Assembly: GCA_963668115.1 (NCBI GenBank)
Contig: OY764147.1
Span: 682,001-746,000 of the forward strand
Source: Plut-88900 sp963668115
Lineage (GTDB): Bacteria; Chloroflexota; Dehalococcoidia; Plut-88900
Length of the DNA stretch: 64,000 bases
Direction of reading: 5' to 3'
How positions within the stretch are numbered: position 1 is the first letter of the stretch; every line of letters starts with the position of its first letter. The translations under genes were made by a program, and so were the position numbers. Below the pieces are notes generated by a model. It was given only the letters and a program-made list of their open reading frames with translations. It had not been told where the DNA came from and ran no database searches. Below are positions 1 through 8,563 of the stretch, in pieces.

Positions 1-1
1 G

Positions 2-1084
2 CCTTCTCCCCAACTGGTGATAGATGCAATCAAGGCCAGAGTGGAATACGAAGCGGCAGAAGGCCCGACCAGCAAACCTGTCCGAGAGTCGGTCCAGCTA
101 ATTGAGGACGATACGCGGCAGGCCGCAGCAGACCTCCTGAACGTCTCCTCCGATGATCTTTGCCTCACCCAGAACACTACCGAGGGACTGAACATCGTGA
201 TGGCCGGTTTCCCGTGGCAGGAAGGCGACGAGATCATCACCTTCGATATCGAACACCTCTCGGTAATGATCCCCTGCCTTTACGCAGAAAAGAGGCATGG
301 CGTTAAGGTGCGGGTGGTGGAGCTTGGCACCAACGACGACTGGGACACCATCCTGAACAAAATAGAGGCCCAGATAAACTCCCGTACCCGCATGATCGCA
401 TTCAGCCACATCCAGTTTTCCTGCGGCCTTCGAATGCCACTAGAAGGAATTCGCTCGCTAACAAAGGACAAAGGGATATTCATGCTGGTCGACGGCGCCC
501 AGACCCCGGGACATATAGCCCTGGACCTTTCCGGTTGGGACGTGGACTTCTACGCAACCCCAGGTCACAAGTGGATGCTCGGCCCCGAAGGCACAGGCGC
601 GCTGTACATCAAACGGGAACACATCGAGATGGTTAACCCTTCGTACGTCGGCCACAGCGCGGTAGATCCCGAGAAGAAACCCCTCGAATTCGATCTGTCC
701 GGAATGGCCAAGTTTAACGTCAGCACCACCAGCACAGCCCTGATCGCCGGGTACCGGGCCGCCATCGGCTTCATCAGCGATGCAGGCCCTTCGGAAATCG
801 AGGCCCGGACCGTGAAGCTTTCAGGCTACCTCAAGCAAAAGCTGCTGGAGTGCGATGGGTTCGAAGTTCTTTCTCCTCTGGAAGGCCCCGGAATCTGTGG
901 TCTTACGTCTTTCCGTGCCAGGGGCGCCAATTACCAGGATGTTGTTGACCGGCTGTGGGATGAACACAGGATCGTGGCGAGGCCTGTCGGCGGGGTGGAA
1001 TGCGTCCGAGTAGCGTCCGACTTCTTCAATACAGAAGAGGAGTTGGACAAGCTGGTGGACGCCCTTTCTGGTATGGTTGCCTAG
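2..1084 (+). CDS. PLP-dependent aminotransferase, class V (5' end outside window)
   Basis: Fold-type I PLP enzyme of the cysteine desulfurase / isopenicillin N epimerase group. Counting from the GTG at 17, the pocket Asp is in VDGAQTPG (D159) and the PLP Schiff-base lysine is in GHKWMLGPEGTG (K185). The frame stays open to the window edge and reads PSPQLV before that GTG, which resembles the start of this family, so the gene is probably cut by the window and GTG 17 is internal. The exact substrate cannot be told; the group includes desulfurases, epimerases and lyases. Its stop overlaps by 4 nt the stop of the convergent amidohydrolase. Confidence 0.85.
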   Translation, partial: PSPQLVIDAIKARVEYEAAEGPTSKPVRESVQLIEDDTRQAAADLLNVSSDDLCLTQNTTEGLNIVMAGFPWQEGDEIITFDIEHLSVMIPCLYAEKRHGVKVRVVELGTNDDWDTILNKIEAQINSRTRMIAFSHIQFSCGLRMPLEGIRSLTKDKGIFMLVDGAQTPGHIALDLSGWDVDFYATPGHKWMLGPEGTGALYIKREHIEMVNPSYVGHSAVDPEKKPLEFDLSGMAKFNVSTTSTALIAGYRAAIGFISDAGPSEIEARTVKLSGYLKQKLLECDGFEVLSPLEGPGICGLTSFRARGANYQDVVDRLWDEHRIVARPVGGVECVRVASDFFNTEEELDKLVDALSGMVA

Positions 1085-2346
1085 ACTGTAAGCCGACGCT
1101 CGACCAACTGACCTCTCTTGAAGACCGCCGCCACGTCTGTCAACGTAGAAAGATCAGCCAACGGGTCGCCGTCTACGACGAGGATGTCGGCCTGCTTCCC
1201 CGCCTCCAGGCTCCCGACCCTGTCGATAATGTTAAGCGCCCTCGCTGCTTCACTGGTGCCGGACATGAGAGCTTCCATGTTGGTGAGGCCGGCCCGGGCT
1301 AGAGCCTCGATCTCTCTCACGAAGTATCCGAAGGGATAAGCACCCCAGCCGCAGTCCGAGCCTGCCACGAATTTGCCGCCCATTTCTTTCAGGCGTCCAC
1401 ATTCGTCTACCCGCTCCTGGACGGCCCGCTCACCCTTAGCCACCTCCTGCTTTTCTTCCTCGGTCAGTTCCTGGCCCTCGGCTTTCTCCTTGAGAAGCCT
1501 GAGCCTCGACTCCCATATGGCCAGGGTAGGGTTGTTCCAGACACCGTTCTCCACCAGCTTCTCGGCTACGGCCTCGTCGAAGCAATAACTCTGGTCGGGT
1601 GCGGCGAAAACGCAGTGGGCAATCATGGAAAACCCGGCATCCACGGCCATGTTTATCCCCGCCGAGCACCGTGCGTGTCCCACGGTATAAACCCCCGCCT
1701 CCCGAGCAGCGCCGGTGATGGCTTGCAGCTCTTCCAGCTGGAATGCCGCCGCATAAGGCTCGCTGCCGAGAGTGCTTCCTCCTGTGGTCATGGCCTTCAG
1801 GAAGTCGGCGCCAGCGGCCAGGTGTTGTCCGGCCTTGGCCCGGGCCTCCTCGGGCCCTGAGACCTCGGAACCCATGAACCAGCAGTGGCCCTTTCGGATG
1901 GTGATGGGATTGCCACAGGCCAACACATCCGCTCCCACAACTTTCCCTTCTTCTATGGCTGCCTTCAAGCGAAAGCCCAAGTCATTCCATGCTCCATTGT
2001 CGCAAAGGGTCGTGACGCCGGTCTCCAGGGCTATGCGCACGTTCCGGAAGGAGCGATACAGGCGGAGTTCGTCATCATCCTCAGCGTTCACGTCTTCCCC
2101 GCGGCGGCTGTTGCCGGGCATGTTGGTGTGGGTGTGACAGTCGATGAGGCCGGGTACGACAGATGCGCCTGGAAATTCGATCACCTGGGCTTGGTCCGTG
2201 GCTCGTGCTTCGCCCTTGGGCATAACACCCCTGATGCTTCCGTCTTCCAAAACGAGCGCCGACCCCTTATCTACCTCCCCGCCAAGGCCATCGATGATTC
2301 GGTCCGCTATGATGATTATCCTGGACGTCCTGTTTTGATCAGGCAA
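1081..2346 (-). CDS. Metal-dependent amidohydrolase (imidazolonepropionase/prolidase-like)
   Basis: Amidohydrolase-superfamily TIM barrel that would hydrolyse C-N bonds in a small substrate. The metal motif IDCHTHTN follows the N-terminal beta-sandwich; further markers are FLKAMTTGGS (possible carboxylated Lys), GHARC and IAHC histidines, and the catalytic Asp in AGSDCGWG. The C-terminus has the usual AGKQADILVVDGDPL sandwich strand. I place the start at TTG 2346, which has GGAGG 9 nt upstream and gives 421 aa. An in-frame ATG at 2454 would add 36 unconserved residues and run into the small gene upstream. Substrate unknown; similar sequence types in the window lie at 25281 and 27443. Confidence 0.85.
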   Translation of the reverse strand: MPDQNRTSRIIIIADRIIDGLGGEVDKGSALVLEDGSIRGVMPKGEARATDQAQVIEFPGASVVPGLIDCHTHTNMPGNSRRGEDVNAEDDDELRLYRSFRNVRIALETGVTTLCDNGAWNDLGFRLKAAIEEGKVVGADVLACGNPITIRKGHCWFMGSEVSGPEEARAKAGQHLAAGADFLKAMTTGGSTLGSEPYAAAFQLEELQAITGAAREAGVYTVGHARCSAGINMAVDAGFSMIAHCVFAAPDQSYCFDEAVAEKLVENGVWNNPTLAIWESRLRLLKEKAEGQELTEEEKQEVAKGERAVQERVDECGRLKEMGGKFVAGSDCGWGAYPFGYFVREIEALARAGLTNMEALMSGTSEAARALNIIDRVGSLEAGKQADILVVDGDPLADLSTLTDVAAVFKRGQLVERRLTV

Positions 2347-2384
2347 TTGTTCATCCCTCCGATTATGGGCTTCGAAACCCGCTC

Positions 2385-2543
2385 CTAGCGGCGCCCCTCT
2401 TGCGCCTGCCGGTTTCTGGATGCGTTCATCTGCCACTGACGGTCCTGTAACCATAGCATCGTCACTGCCGCCGCAGCGATTCCCATTGCCGATACCGTCA
2501 TGAGCCCGATGAATGCCAATGAGTACAAGATAAACCTGCCCAT
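2385..2543 (-). CDS. Small single-pass membrane protein (52 aa)
   Basis: Not a recognised family. The ATG at 2543 has a strong AGGAGG seven bases upstream, which is the main reason to call it. Residues 4-28 form one long hydrophobic segment, followed by a charged tail (LQDRQWQMNASRNRQAQ). It lies between tRNA-Pro and the amidohydrolase on the same strand, with 38 nt to the latter's start, so the two may be co-transcribed. It could be a small membrane helper or a chance open frame. Confidence 0.5.
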   Translation of the reverse strand: MGRFILYSLAFIGLMTVSAMGIAAAAVTMLWLQDRQWQMNASRNRQAQEGRR

Positions 2544-2615
2544 GTTATTTCCTCCTCGGGAGCTGATGGTGAGATGGTCCCACTTAAGCGGCGGCATCCT
2601 GGCCGGTTCTACTGG

Positions 2616-2690
2616 TGGTCGGGGTGGCCGGATTTGAACCGGCGACCTCATGGTCCCAAACCATGCGCGCTTCCCCTGCGCTACACCCCG
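2616..2690 (-). tRNA. tRNA-Pro (anticodon TGG), CCA encoded
   Basis: Reading the minus strand, the acceptor CGGGGTG pairs with CACCCCG. The anticodon loop is TTTGGGA (anticodon TGG), the T-arm contains GGTTCAAATCC, and the discriminator A is followed by a genomically encoded CCA at 2618-2616. The cloverleaf is complete. It is preceded by its own promoter (2700-2728). Confidence 0.95.
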
Positions 2691-2699
2691 CTTACTGAA

Positions 2700-2728
2700 A
2701 TCATATTCCGGGCCTCTATGGCGGTCAA
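2700..2728 (-). promoter_or_regulatory. Sigma70-type promoter of tRNA-Pro
   Basis: On the minus strand TTGACC (2728-2723) and TATGAT (2705-2700) are separated by exactly 17 bp. The -10 ends 9 nt before the tRNA 5' end, so transcription would start at or next to the tRNA. Confidence 0.75.
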
Positions 2729-2918
2729 GAACCGGATAGGGTTCCAGCCCTGCTTAGCCCCGGACATAGCATTTGGCGCCCATGCCGGGTCTTGTCCAGG
2801 GTTATTTGATGAATAATCTCGGAATGTTACCGTTTATCGGAGCGCTTTTGGTAGCTGTCGCGTCCAATCTTTTCGCCCTGCCCGAATACGGGGGAAGGAG
2901 CAAGATTCGCGCTCGGGC

Positions 2919-3638
2919 TCACACGGATAGGTCCCTGCGGGCAAAGATAGTCATAGCTATCGCATGCCCCCCGATTATAATTCCTGCAAGGATGCCCACG
3001 CCGAGCAAATCCACGGTTCCGTCCTGCACCAAACGAGCTGGGTCGTAATAGTGAAAGATAGAAATGTCGGCCAGCCACCACAAGCCCTTGTAGCTCGAAC
3101 CGACTATGTTGGCAAGGTAGGCCGCCAGGGTCGCCAAAGCGCTCAGTGCAAGGGCGTTTCTCTGCGTAGAGCACCAGGAGGATGCGAGTAACGTATAACT
3201 GTATACGGCAAAGACCAGCAGAGACCCTATTGAAACCGAAATTGCCAAATTGGCCATATTCAGCTCTGCCTCCACAATCTCTCCGGCCAGGATAGTGGAT
3301 GCCCACCCAACAATCACAAGCGCAAGAAAGGCAAATGCAAAGAACAGGGACTTTCCAAGTGCTATTTGGAACCGATGCAGGGGAAGCGTGCCAAGTATCA
3401 AAAGGAGGTCATCACTCGGGCGGCGCGCTAGGCATCCTGAACCGAATAGCAATGCATACAGCACCAGATAGACTGGAAGCGAACCAATTGTGGGGTAAGG
3501 GAGCAAGGTCGTCTTCTGTTCGGTGACACTGGGGGCCCAGAAAACGGAAAGCGCTCCAAATACCAGCAGTCCGAGAGCCCACGAAACAAGGGCCAGTCTG
3601 TTCATCTTGAAGTGGAGGAAGAACAGAGGCACGTTCAT
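2919..3638 (-). CDS. ABC-2 type transporter permease
   Basis: Polytopic membrane protein of 239 aa with about six hydrophobic segments and the ABC-2 permease layout: a short cytoplasmic N-terminus, a first helix near residues 14-34, and later helices in pairs. It would form the membrane channel of an exporter together with the ATPase encoded just upstream, whose stop it overlaps by 4 nt (translational coupling). The paired ATPase is catalytically degenerate, so the status of the transporter is uncertain. Cargo unknown. Confidence 0.75.
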   Translation of the reverse strand: MNVPLFFLHFKMNRLALVSWALGLLVFGALSVFWAPSVTEQKTTLLPYPTIGSLPVYLVLYALLFGSGCLARRPSDDLLLILGTLPLHRFQIALGKSLFFAFAFLALVIVGWASTILAGEIVEAELNMANLAISVSIGSLLVFAVYSYTLLASSWCSTQRNALALSALATLAAYLANIVGSSYKGLWWLADISIFHYYDPARLVQDGTVDLLGVGILAGIIIGGHAIAMTIFARRDLSV

Positions 3639-4543
3639 ACGTAAGGCCCCGGGCTATTGCCGCGCATCATGTCCATGAGTATGTCCTCAACGATGCCTTC
3701 CAGTATCTCCACGTCTTCCACCGAGTAGGCGCCCAGCCTCTTTACTAGGCTCCCAGCCTCCCCGTCCAGCGTGACCACCCACTCTCTGCCCTTTCTGCTC
3801 ACCACGCTCAAGTTATGAGAAATGAAGTTCTGAAGCTCCACGTCTTCCCGGAAGATTATCTTCAACCGCTTGCCGAGTTTTCTGTTTAGCCTCTTCATGT
3901 CCCGAATGAACGTGAGGTCGCCGTTGACCAGGGTCCCGACCCTGTCGCTGAACTGTGCGGCTATTCGCGGAGAATCAGTGGCGAGTAGGATGGTGGTCCC
4001 TTTACGGCGCTCCTCCTCCAAGAGGCCGGACATTACATGGCGGGAGCATTCGTCAAGATGATGAAAAGGATTGTCCAACAGAAGCACCCCGGGGTTGTGC
4101 ATGAGGGCCAATACCCATGCTAGACGAGTAATCTCCGCATCGGAGAGATCACCAATCTTCTCGTTTTCGTTGATCTTCAGCCGCTCAACCAGCTCCAAAC
4201 GCCGATTCCCCCCAGACTCCCGAGCCGCCGCGCTTAGTTCTATGTATTCGCGGCCTGTCAGACCGGGGTGGAAGCGCTGCGTGCCTAGAACGCATCCCAC
4301 TCTTTTCCTGACCTCCACAGATTCGGATAAGCAGTCAAACCCCAGTATTTCGACAGTTCCTCGGGTAGGTCGCTTGAGGCCTAGTAGGAGGTGGAACAGG
4401 GTTGTCATACCGGAGCCGCTCAGGCCGAGAATCGTAAACGTCTCACCCTCGACCACATCGAAGTAGACCCCCTCTAAGGCCGCGACGTTTCCGAAGTGCT
4501 TGGTTAAATCGTTGACCTCGATGAAGGTCTGTCTTCTGAACAT
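3635..4543 (-). CDS. ABC transporter ATP-binding protein with degenerate catalytic motifs
   Basis: The overall ABC ATPase fold is clear (302 aa, with a C-terminal extension as in exporter ATPases), but every catalytic element has changed. Walker A reads GLSGSGMTT, with Met46 in place of the invariant Lys. The signature is LSDAE instead of LSGGQ. Walker B is VLLLDNPF, with Asn158 for the catalytic Glu. The H-loop position reads ATDSPR without His. The reading frame is intact, so the protein is probably made but should not hydrolyse ATP normally. A -10 (TACAAT, 4559-4554) so close to the ATG suggests a nearly leaderless mRNA. Operon with the permease downstream. Confidence 0.8.
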   Translation of the reverse strand: MFRRQTFIEVNDLTKHFGNVAALEGVYFDVVEGETFTILGLSGSGMTTLFHLLLGLKRPTRGTVEILGFDCLSESVEVRKRVGCVLGTQRFHPGLTGREYIELSAAARESGGNRRLELVERLKINENEKIGDLSDAEITRLAWVLALMHNPGVLLLDNPFHHLDECSRHVMSGLLEEERRKGTTILLATDSPRIAAQFSDRVGTLVNGDLTFIRDMKRLNRKLGKRLKIIFREDVELQNFISHNLSVVSRKGREWVVTLDGEAGSLVKRLGAYSVEDVEILEGIVEDILMDMMRGNSPGPYV

Positions 4544-4847
4544 ATCGGCTCGGATTGTACCGCTTTTGTCCCATCTCCGTCCCCCGAATCATATGGACGG
4601 TTGTTCAGCGTCAGGGTCCTAAGCCTTGGTTTTCAATGTATAAAGCGATGCGCCAAACCCGTCCCGTTCATCTTGATGGCATCGAGCAGTTCCGATTTTC
4701 CTGATGATGGTCACACAAATGCAGGCCACGTGGGTTCCCTGAGTCGAGAGCGACGCCAGGACGGCCAGGTAGAGAATGGGGGTCCTGTTAAAGGAGATTA
4801 CCGCCCAAGTCTCCCACCCTTCTCTACGAAGGGGAATGCGGAAAGCA
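4544..4847. other. 304-bp intergenic gap
   Basis: Lies between the start of the degenerate ABC operon and the end of the dtxR-like gene, both minus-strand. Apart from a minus-strand TACAAT at 4554-4559 that could serve as -10 for the ABC operon, I see no gene, repeat or clear terminator. Confidence 0.5.
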
Positions 4848-5531
4848 TCAGTTGGGCTTAACTACAATCTTGTTGGCGGTGTCAGTGCTAATGACAATCT
4901 GGTGACGGTCGACTTCCAGGGTAATAGTTCCTTTGAAATCGGCCACATCAATTACTTTCATTGTCCAGGAGGGAGAAACATTGTGCTCCTCGAGGTACTG
5001 CAGCAACTCCACATCTTCTTCCGGCACCCTCTTGACCGTCACACTGGTGCCCTCCCTGATCTCATTGAGGGATTTCAAGTGAGAGCGAATATGCTTGGTG
5101 CGGGTATATCCCTCACTGCCTGGAATGGGGTAGCCGTGGGGGCACGTAGTTGGGTTGTTTAGCAGTTCGGCCAAACCGTCGGCGACTTCCTGGGAAATGC
5201 CGTGCTCCAATCTGTGAGCTTCTGCGTAAGCCTTATGCCATGCAAAGTTGAGGATATCGGTCAGGAAGCGCTCAGCCAGCCGGTGCCTGCGTATCACCTC
5301 TTCCGCCAGCTTGTTGCCGGCAACGGTCAAAGAAATCTCCTTCTTCCGAGAAACCGTAATGAGACCGTCCCGAGCCATCCTCCTCACCGTTCCGAAGGCG
5401 GTGGCCGGGGAGACGCCTAGAGTCTCGGCCAGACGGGCCGCAATAACAGGCTTTCCTTCCTCCGTAAACCTGAAAACGGTGGTCAGGAAATCGTCCGTTG
5501 CGACCGATGTTGGTTTTGCTACCCCTGCCAT
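4848..5531 (-). CDS. DtxR/MntR-family metal-dependent transcriptional repressor
   Basis: 227 aa with three recognisable parts: an N-terminal winged helix (about residues 8-65), the DtxR metal-binding/dimerisation domain with EEVIRRHRLAERFL, EAHRLEHGIS and CPHGYPIPG (about 70-150), and a C-terminal FeoA/SH3-like domain (about 155-227). Such proteins bind DNA when loaded with Fe(II) or Mn(II) and repress metal uptake. It is divergently placed to a ferric-iron importer whose promoter carries an iron-box palindrome, so iron is the likely co-repressor and that importer the likely target. Confidence 0.9.
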   Translation of the reverse strand: MAGVAKPTSVATDDFLTTVFRFTEEGKPVIAARLAETLGVSPATAFGTVRRMARDGLITVSRKKEISLTVAGNKLAEEVIRRHRLAERFLTDILNFAWHKAYAEAHRLEHGISQEVADGLAELLNNPTTCPHGYPIPGSEGYTRTKHIRSHLKSLNEIREGTSVTVKRVPEEDVELLQYLEEHNVSPSWTMKVIDVADFKGTITLEVDRHQIVISTDTANKIVVKPN

Positions 5532-5588
5532 GAACTTCCCGTTAGCGTCTGGATGGTCTTAACCGGCCCTAATCTTAAGTGTTGGCAA

Positions 5589-5606
5589 TCGTGCAAATTC
5601 GCACGA
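5589..5606. promoter_or_regulatory. Inverted repeat upstream of dtxR-like gene
   Basis: TCGTGC and GCACGA form a perfect 6-bp inverted repeat around AAATTC. It lies between the divergent dtxR and iron-importer genes, 58 bp from the dtxR start. It is a candidate operator or part of the dtxR promoter; binding factor unknown. Confidence 0.35.
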
Positions 5607-5625
5607 AAATTGCCACGTAAAGGTG

Positions 5626-5656
5626 TTGACAGACTATGTAAGTTAGGTTAGCCTAA
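5626..5656 (+). promoter_or_regulatory. Iron-importer promoter with overlapping DtxR/IdeR-type iron box
   Basis: TTGACA at 5626-5631 is followed 17 bp later by TAGCCT at 5649-5654. The -10 lies inside the palindrome TTAGGTTAGCCTAA (5643-5656), which matches the core of the known DtxR/IdeR operator (TTAGGTTAG-CTAACCTAA type). A bound repressor would occlude RNA polymerase directly. The leader to the GTG start at 5763 is about 100 nt. Confidence 0.75.
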
Positions 5657-5762
5657 TCCCCAACTTTTCGGAGTTAAACACCCTCATGGTGAAACACAAA
5701 GTAACGGAATTATAGCATGGACCCTTTTAGACATTCGTAATTCAGAAGGGACGGCAATCTCC

Positions 5763-6848
5763 GTGAATCACATAAGTTCCCATAGATCGGTAGTGTCCTT
5801 GGCCGCTTTGGCTTTCCTACTGGCGATTGTGTCGATGATCGCTATGGCATGCAGCGGCGACCCCACTCCCCCCCAGCCAAGTCACACGCAAGCCCCCACG
5901 ACAGACGAAGCTCAGGACGATCCCGGTGAACTCGTCATTTACTCCGGTCGCGAAAAGGATCTGATCGGCCCAATAGTAGACCAGTTCAAGGCGGCCACCG
6001 GAATAGACGTGAAGGTCAACTACGGCTCCAACGCCGCGCTGGTCGCCACTATCCAGGAGGAAGGGCAAAACAGCCCCGCAGACGTCTACTACGGCTCAGA
6101 CCCCGGGGCTCTGGGCGCTTTGGAGACGAGGCTCCAGACCCTGCCCGACTCCTTATTGGGCAATGTCGACCCCAAGCTCTCTTCTAGGCAAGGCAAATGG
6201 GTTGCGATTTCAGGTCGGGCCCGGGCCGTCGTATACAACACCGAGGCCCTCACCGAGACCGACCTACCTTCCTCAATCCTGGATTTCACCGACTCCGAAT
6301 GGAATGGACGCATTGGCTGGGCCCCGACCAACGGCTCTTTTCAAGCCTTCGTAACGGCCCTGAGGGTAACGCAAGGCGAAGACGCCGCTAGGGCTTGGCT
6401 GGAAGGCATACAGGCCAACGAGCCCCGGGTCTACCCCAAGAACACCCCCATAGTCCAGGCCGCAGCCAACGGTGAAATCGATGTTGGGTTTGTGAACCAC
6501 TACTACCTGTTCCGGTTCTTGGCGGAGGAAGGAGAAGGTTTCAAGGCCAGGAACTACTATCCGACCGGCGGGGATGTTGGAGCGACGATACTGGTCTCGG
6601 GCGCAGGGGTCCTGGATTCTTCCGAAAACGAAGCCAATGCACTGAGGTTCATCGAGTTCCTGCTTTCTACGGTGAGCCAGCAGTACTTCGCAAGCCAGAC
6701 CTTTGAATATCCGCTAGTGGAGGGAGTGAAGACTCACCCCGAACTCTTGCCTCTCTCCGAGATCGACCTTCCGGATGTGGACCTCGGTTCACTGCAAGAC
6801 TTGGAAGGCACGCTGGAGTTGTTAAGGGACACGGGGATAGTCCCTTAA
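5763..6848 (+). CDS. Ferric-iron ABC transporter, substrate-binding lipoprotein
   Basis: 361 aa. The signal peptide ends in a lipobox MAC with Cys30, so it is membrane-anchored outside the cell, followed by a Pro/Thr/Gln-rich linker. The mature part is a FbpA/FutA-type Fe(III)-binding fold: it begins ELVIYSGREKDLIGPIV, and conserved tyrosines occur in YYGSDPG and NHYYLF. Start is GTG with GAAGGGA upstream. First gene of a three-gene importer, 7 nt ahead of the permease and behind the iron-box promoter. Confidence 0.9.
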   Translation: MNHISSHRSVVSLAALAFLLAIVSMIAMACSGDPTPPQPSHTQAPTTDEAQDDPGELVIYSGREKDLIGPIVDQFKAATGIDVKVNYGSNAALVATIQEEGQNSPADVYYGSDPGALGALETRLQTLPDSLLGNVDPKLSSRQGKWVAISGRARAVVYNTEALTETDLPSSILDFTDSEWNGRIGWAPTNGSFQAFVTALRVTQGEDAARAWLEGIQANEPRVYPKNTPIVQAAANGEIDVGFVNHYYLFRFLAEEGEGFKARNYYPTGGDVGATILVSGAGVLDSSENEANALRFIEFLLSTVSQQYFASQTFEYPLVEGVKTHPELLPLSEIDLPDVDLGSLQDLEGTLELLRDTGIVP

Positions 6849-6855
6849 GCTTTCC

Positions 6856-8520
6856 ATGAGGGTAACGCGGGCAGCAGGCAATACGGCGTTCCTTCGAGGT
6901 CCTTTGGCCGGGGCCCTTCGGCAGGTCATGCCCGGGGCCCCGGCCTTTGTTTGGATTCCCGCTTTCCTCATTGCCGCAGCACTTGCTCTCCCACTTGCGT
7001 ACTTGGTGCTCCGTGCCTTGGGGACGGAGCACGGCATTTGGGATGTGCTACTGAGGTGGCGCACCCTGGAAATTTTGGGACGTTCAGCTTTGCTGGCTGT
7101 ATCGGTAACGGGGATGAGTGTTGCCCTGTCCCTGCCTCTGGCGTGGCTTACCATAAGAACGGATCTTCCCTTCAAGAAGTTCTGGTCTGTAGTCACGGCC
7201 TTGCCCCTGGTCATTCCAAGTTACCTCGGAGCCTTCGCCCTGATTGCGACGTTTTCGCCGCGCGGCATGGTGCAACAGATATTCGGAAACGCGCTTGGTA
7301 TAGAGCAGCTCCCGGACGTCCGAGGCTTTTGGGGTGCAGCATTCGCCCTTACTGTCCTTAGCTTTCCCTACGTCTTGCTCCCCGTAAGGGCGGCTATGCG
7401 CAACCTGGACCCGCGCATCGAAGAGTCCGCCCGAGTACTGGGGCATGGACCCTGGTCCGTGTTTTTCCGCATTATCCTGATGCAGTTACGCCCGGCCATT
7501 GTCGCAGGTGCTCTTCTTGTTGCCCTGTATACCCTCAGTGACTTCGGGGCAGTGTCATTGCTGCAATATGAAACCTTCACCTGGGCGATATATCTGCAAT
7601 TCAATGCCGTCTTTGATCGGGGCATAGCCGCAAGCCTGTCGCTTGTGCTTGTAGCTATGGCCCTCGCCGTTCTCCTGGTCGACACCTACACCAGGGGCAG
7701 GTCGCGCTATTCCAGCAGTGGTGTCGGGGGCAATGGACACAGGCCGGTGGTGCGCCTGGGACAATGGAAGTGGGTTGGGTTTGCCTTCTGCTCCATAGTT
7801 GCGCTGATGAGCATAGGCGCCCCTATTGCAGTTCTGACTTACTGGCTTGTCAGGGGTCTGACCGCGGGCGAGCAGATAAGCTCCATCTGGGGAGCCGCAC
7901 TTAATTCCGTTTATGCGTCTCTTCTAGCGGCGGTGGTATGTGTAGTTGCCGCCGTGCCCGTGGCCATTCTCAGCGTTAGGTACCCCGGTCGCCTGTCCTC
8001 ATTGGTAGAGAGGTTCAGCTACGTGGGATTTGCGCTGCCGGGAGTTGTAGTTGCCCTCGCCCTTGTCTTCTTCGGGTCGAACTATGCCTTGCCCCTGTAC
8101 CAAACCCTGGCAATGCTCATCTTCGCATACGCCATCCTTTTCCTGCCTCCGGCCATAGGTGCGATAAGAGCGCAGCTGGTTCAGATAGATCCGAAAGTAG
8201 AGGAGGCTGCACAAGGCCTGGGGCTCTCGCCACCCAGAGTTTTCCTATCGGTAACCCTCCCGCTAATCAAGGGCGGAGTGCTCGCTGGTGGGGCGTTGGT
8301 ATTTTTGATAACTATGAAAGAGTTGCCGGCAACGCTGCTGTTGGGTCCCATCGGCTTTGAGACGCTTTCGACGGCTGTCTGGAACGCATCTGAAGCGGCT
8401 TTCTTTACCAAGGCTGCTTTCCCGGCCCTGATGCTCGTGCTTCTTTCCTCGGTTCCGATGGCGCTCCTGGTTCTCGCCGACAAAAGTGCTGACCAGACCC
8501 TGCAAAACGCCAAGAAGTGA
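6856..8520 (+). CDS. Ferric-iron ABC transporter permease (two fused permease domains)
   Basis: 554 aa with about twelve transmembrane helices: two FbpB/SfuB-type permease halves in one chain. Each half has an EAA-type coupling loop: EESARVLGHGPWSVFFRI near residue 200 and EEAAQGLGLSPPRVFLSV near residue 455. It forms the membrane channel for Fe(III) delivered by the upstream lipoprotein and is powered by the ATPase downstream. The start ATG is 7 nt after the previous stop, consistent with one operon. Confidence 0.9.
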   Translation: MRVTRAAGNTAFLRGPLAGALRQVMPGAPAFVWIPAFLIAAALALPLAYLVLRALGTEHGIWDVLLRWRTLEILGRSALLAVSVTGMSVALSLPLAWLTIRTDLPFKKFWSVVTALPLVIPSYLGAFALIATFSPRGMVQQIFGNALGIEQLPDVRGFWGAAFALTVLSFPYVLLPVRAAMRNLDPRIEESARVLGHGPWSVFFRIILMQLRPAIVAGALLVALYTLSDFGAVSLLQYETFTWAIYLQFNAVFDRGIAASLSLVLVAMALAVLLVDTYTRGRSRYSSSGVGGNGHRPVVRLGQWKWVGFAFCSIVALMSIGAPIAVLTYWLVRGLTAGEQISSIWGAALNSVYASLLAAVVCVVAAVPVAILSVRYPGRLSSLVERFSYVGFALPGVVVALALVFFGSNYALPLYQTLAMLIFAYAILFLPPAIGAIRAQLVQIDPKVEEAAQGLGLSPPRVFLSVTLPLIKGGVLAGGALVFLITMKELPATLLLGPIGFETLSTAVWNASEAAFFTKAAFPALMLVLLSSVPMALLVLADKSADQTLQNAKK

Positions 8521-8563
8521 CTTGGGCGCGCATGTTGATATGGAAAGAGCGGCGTGAGAAACT

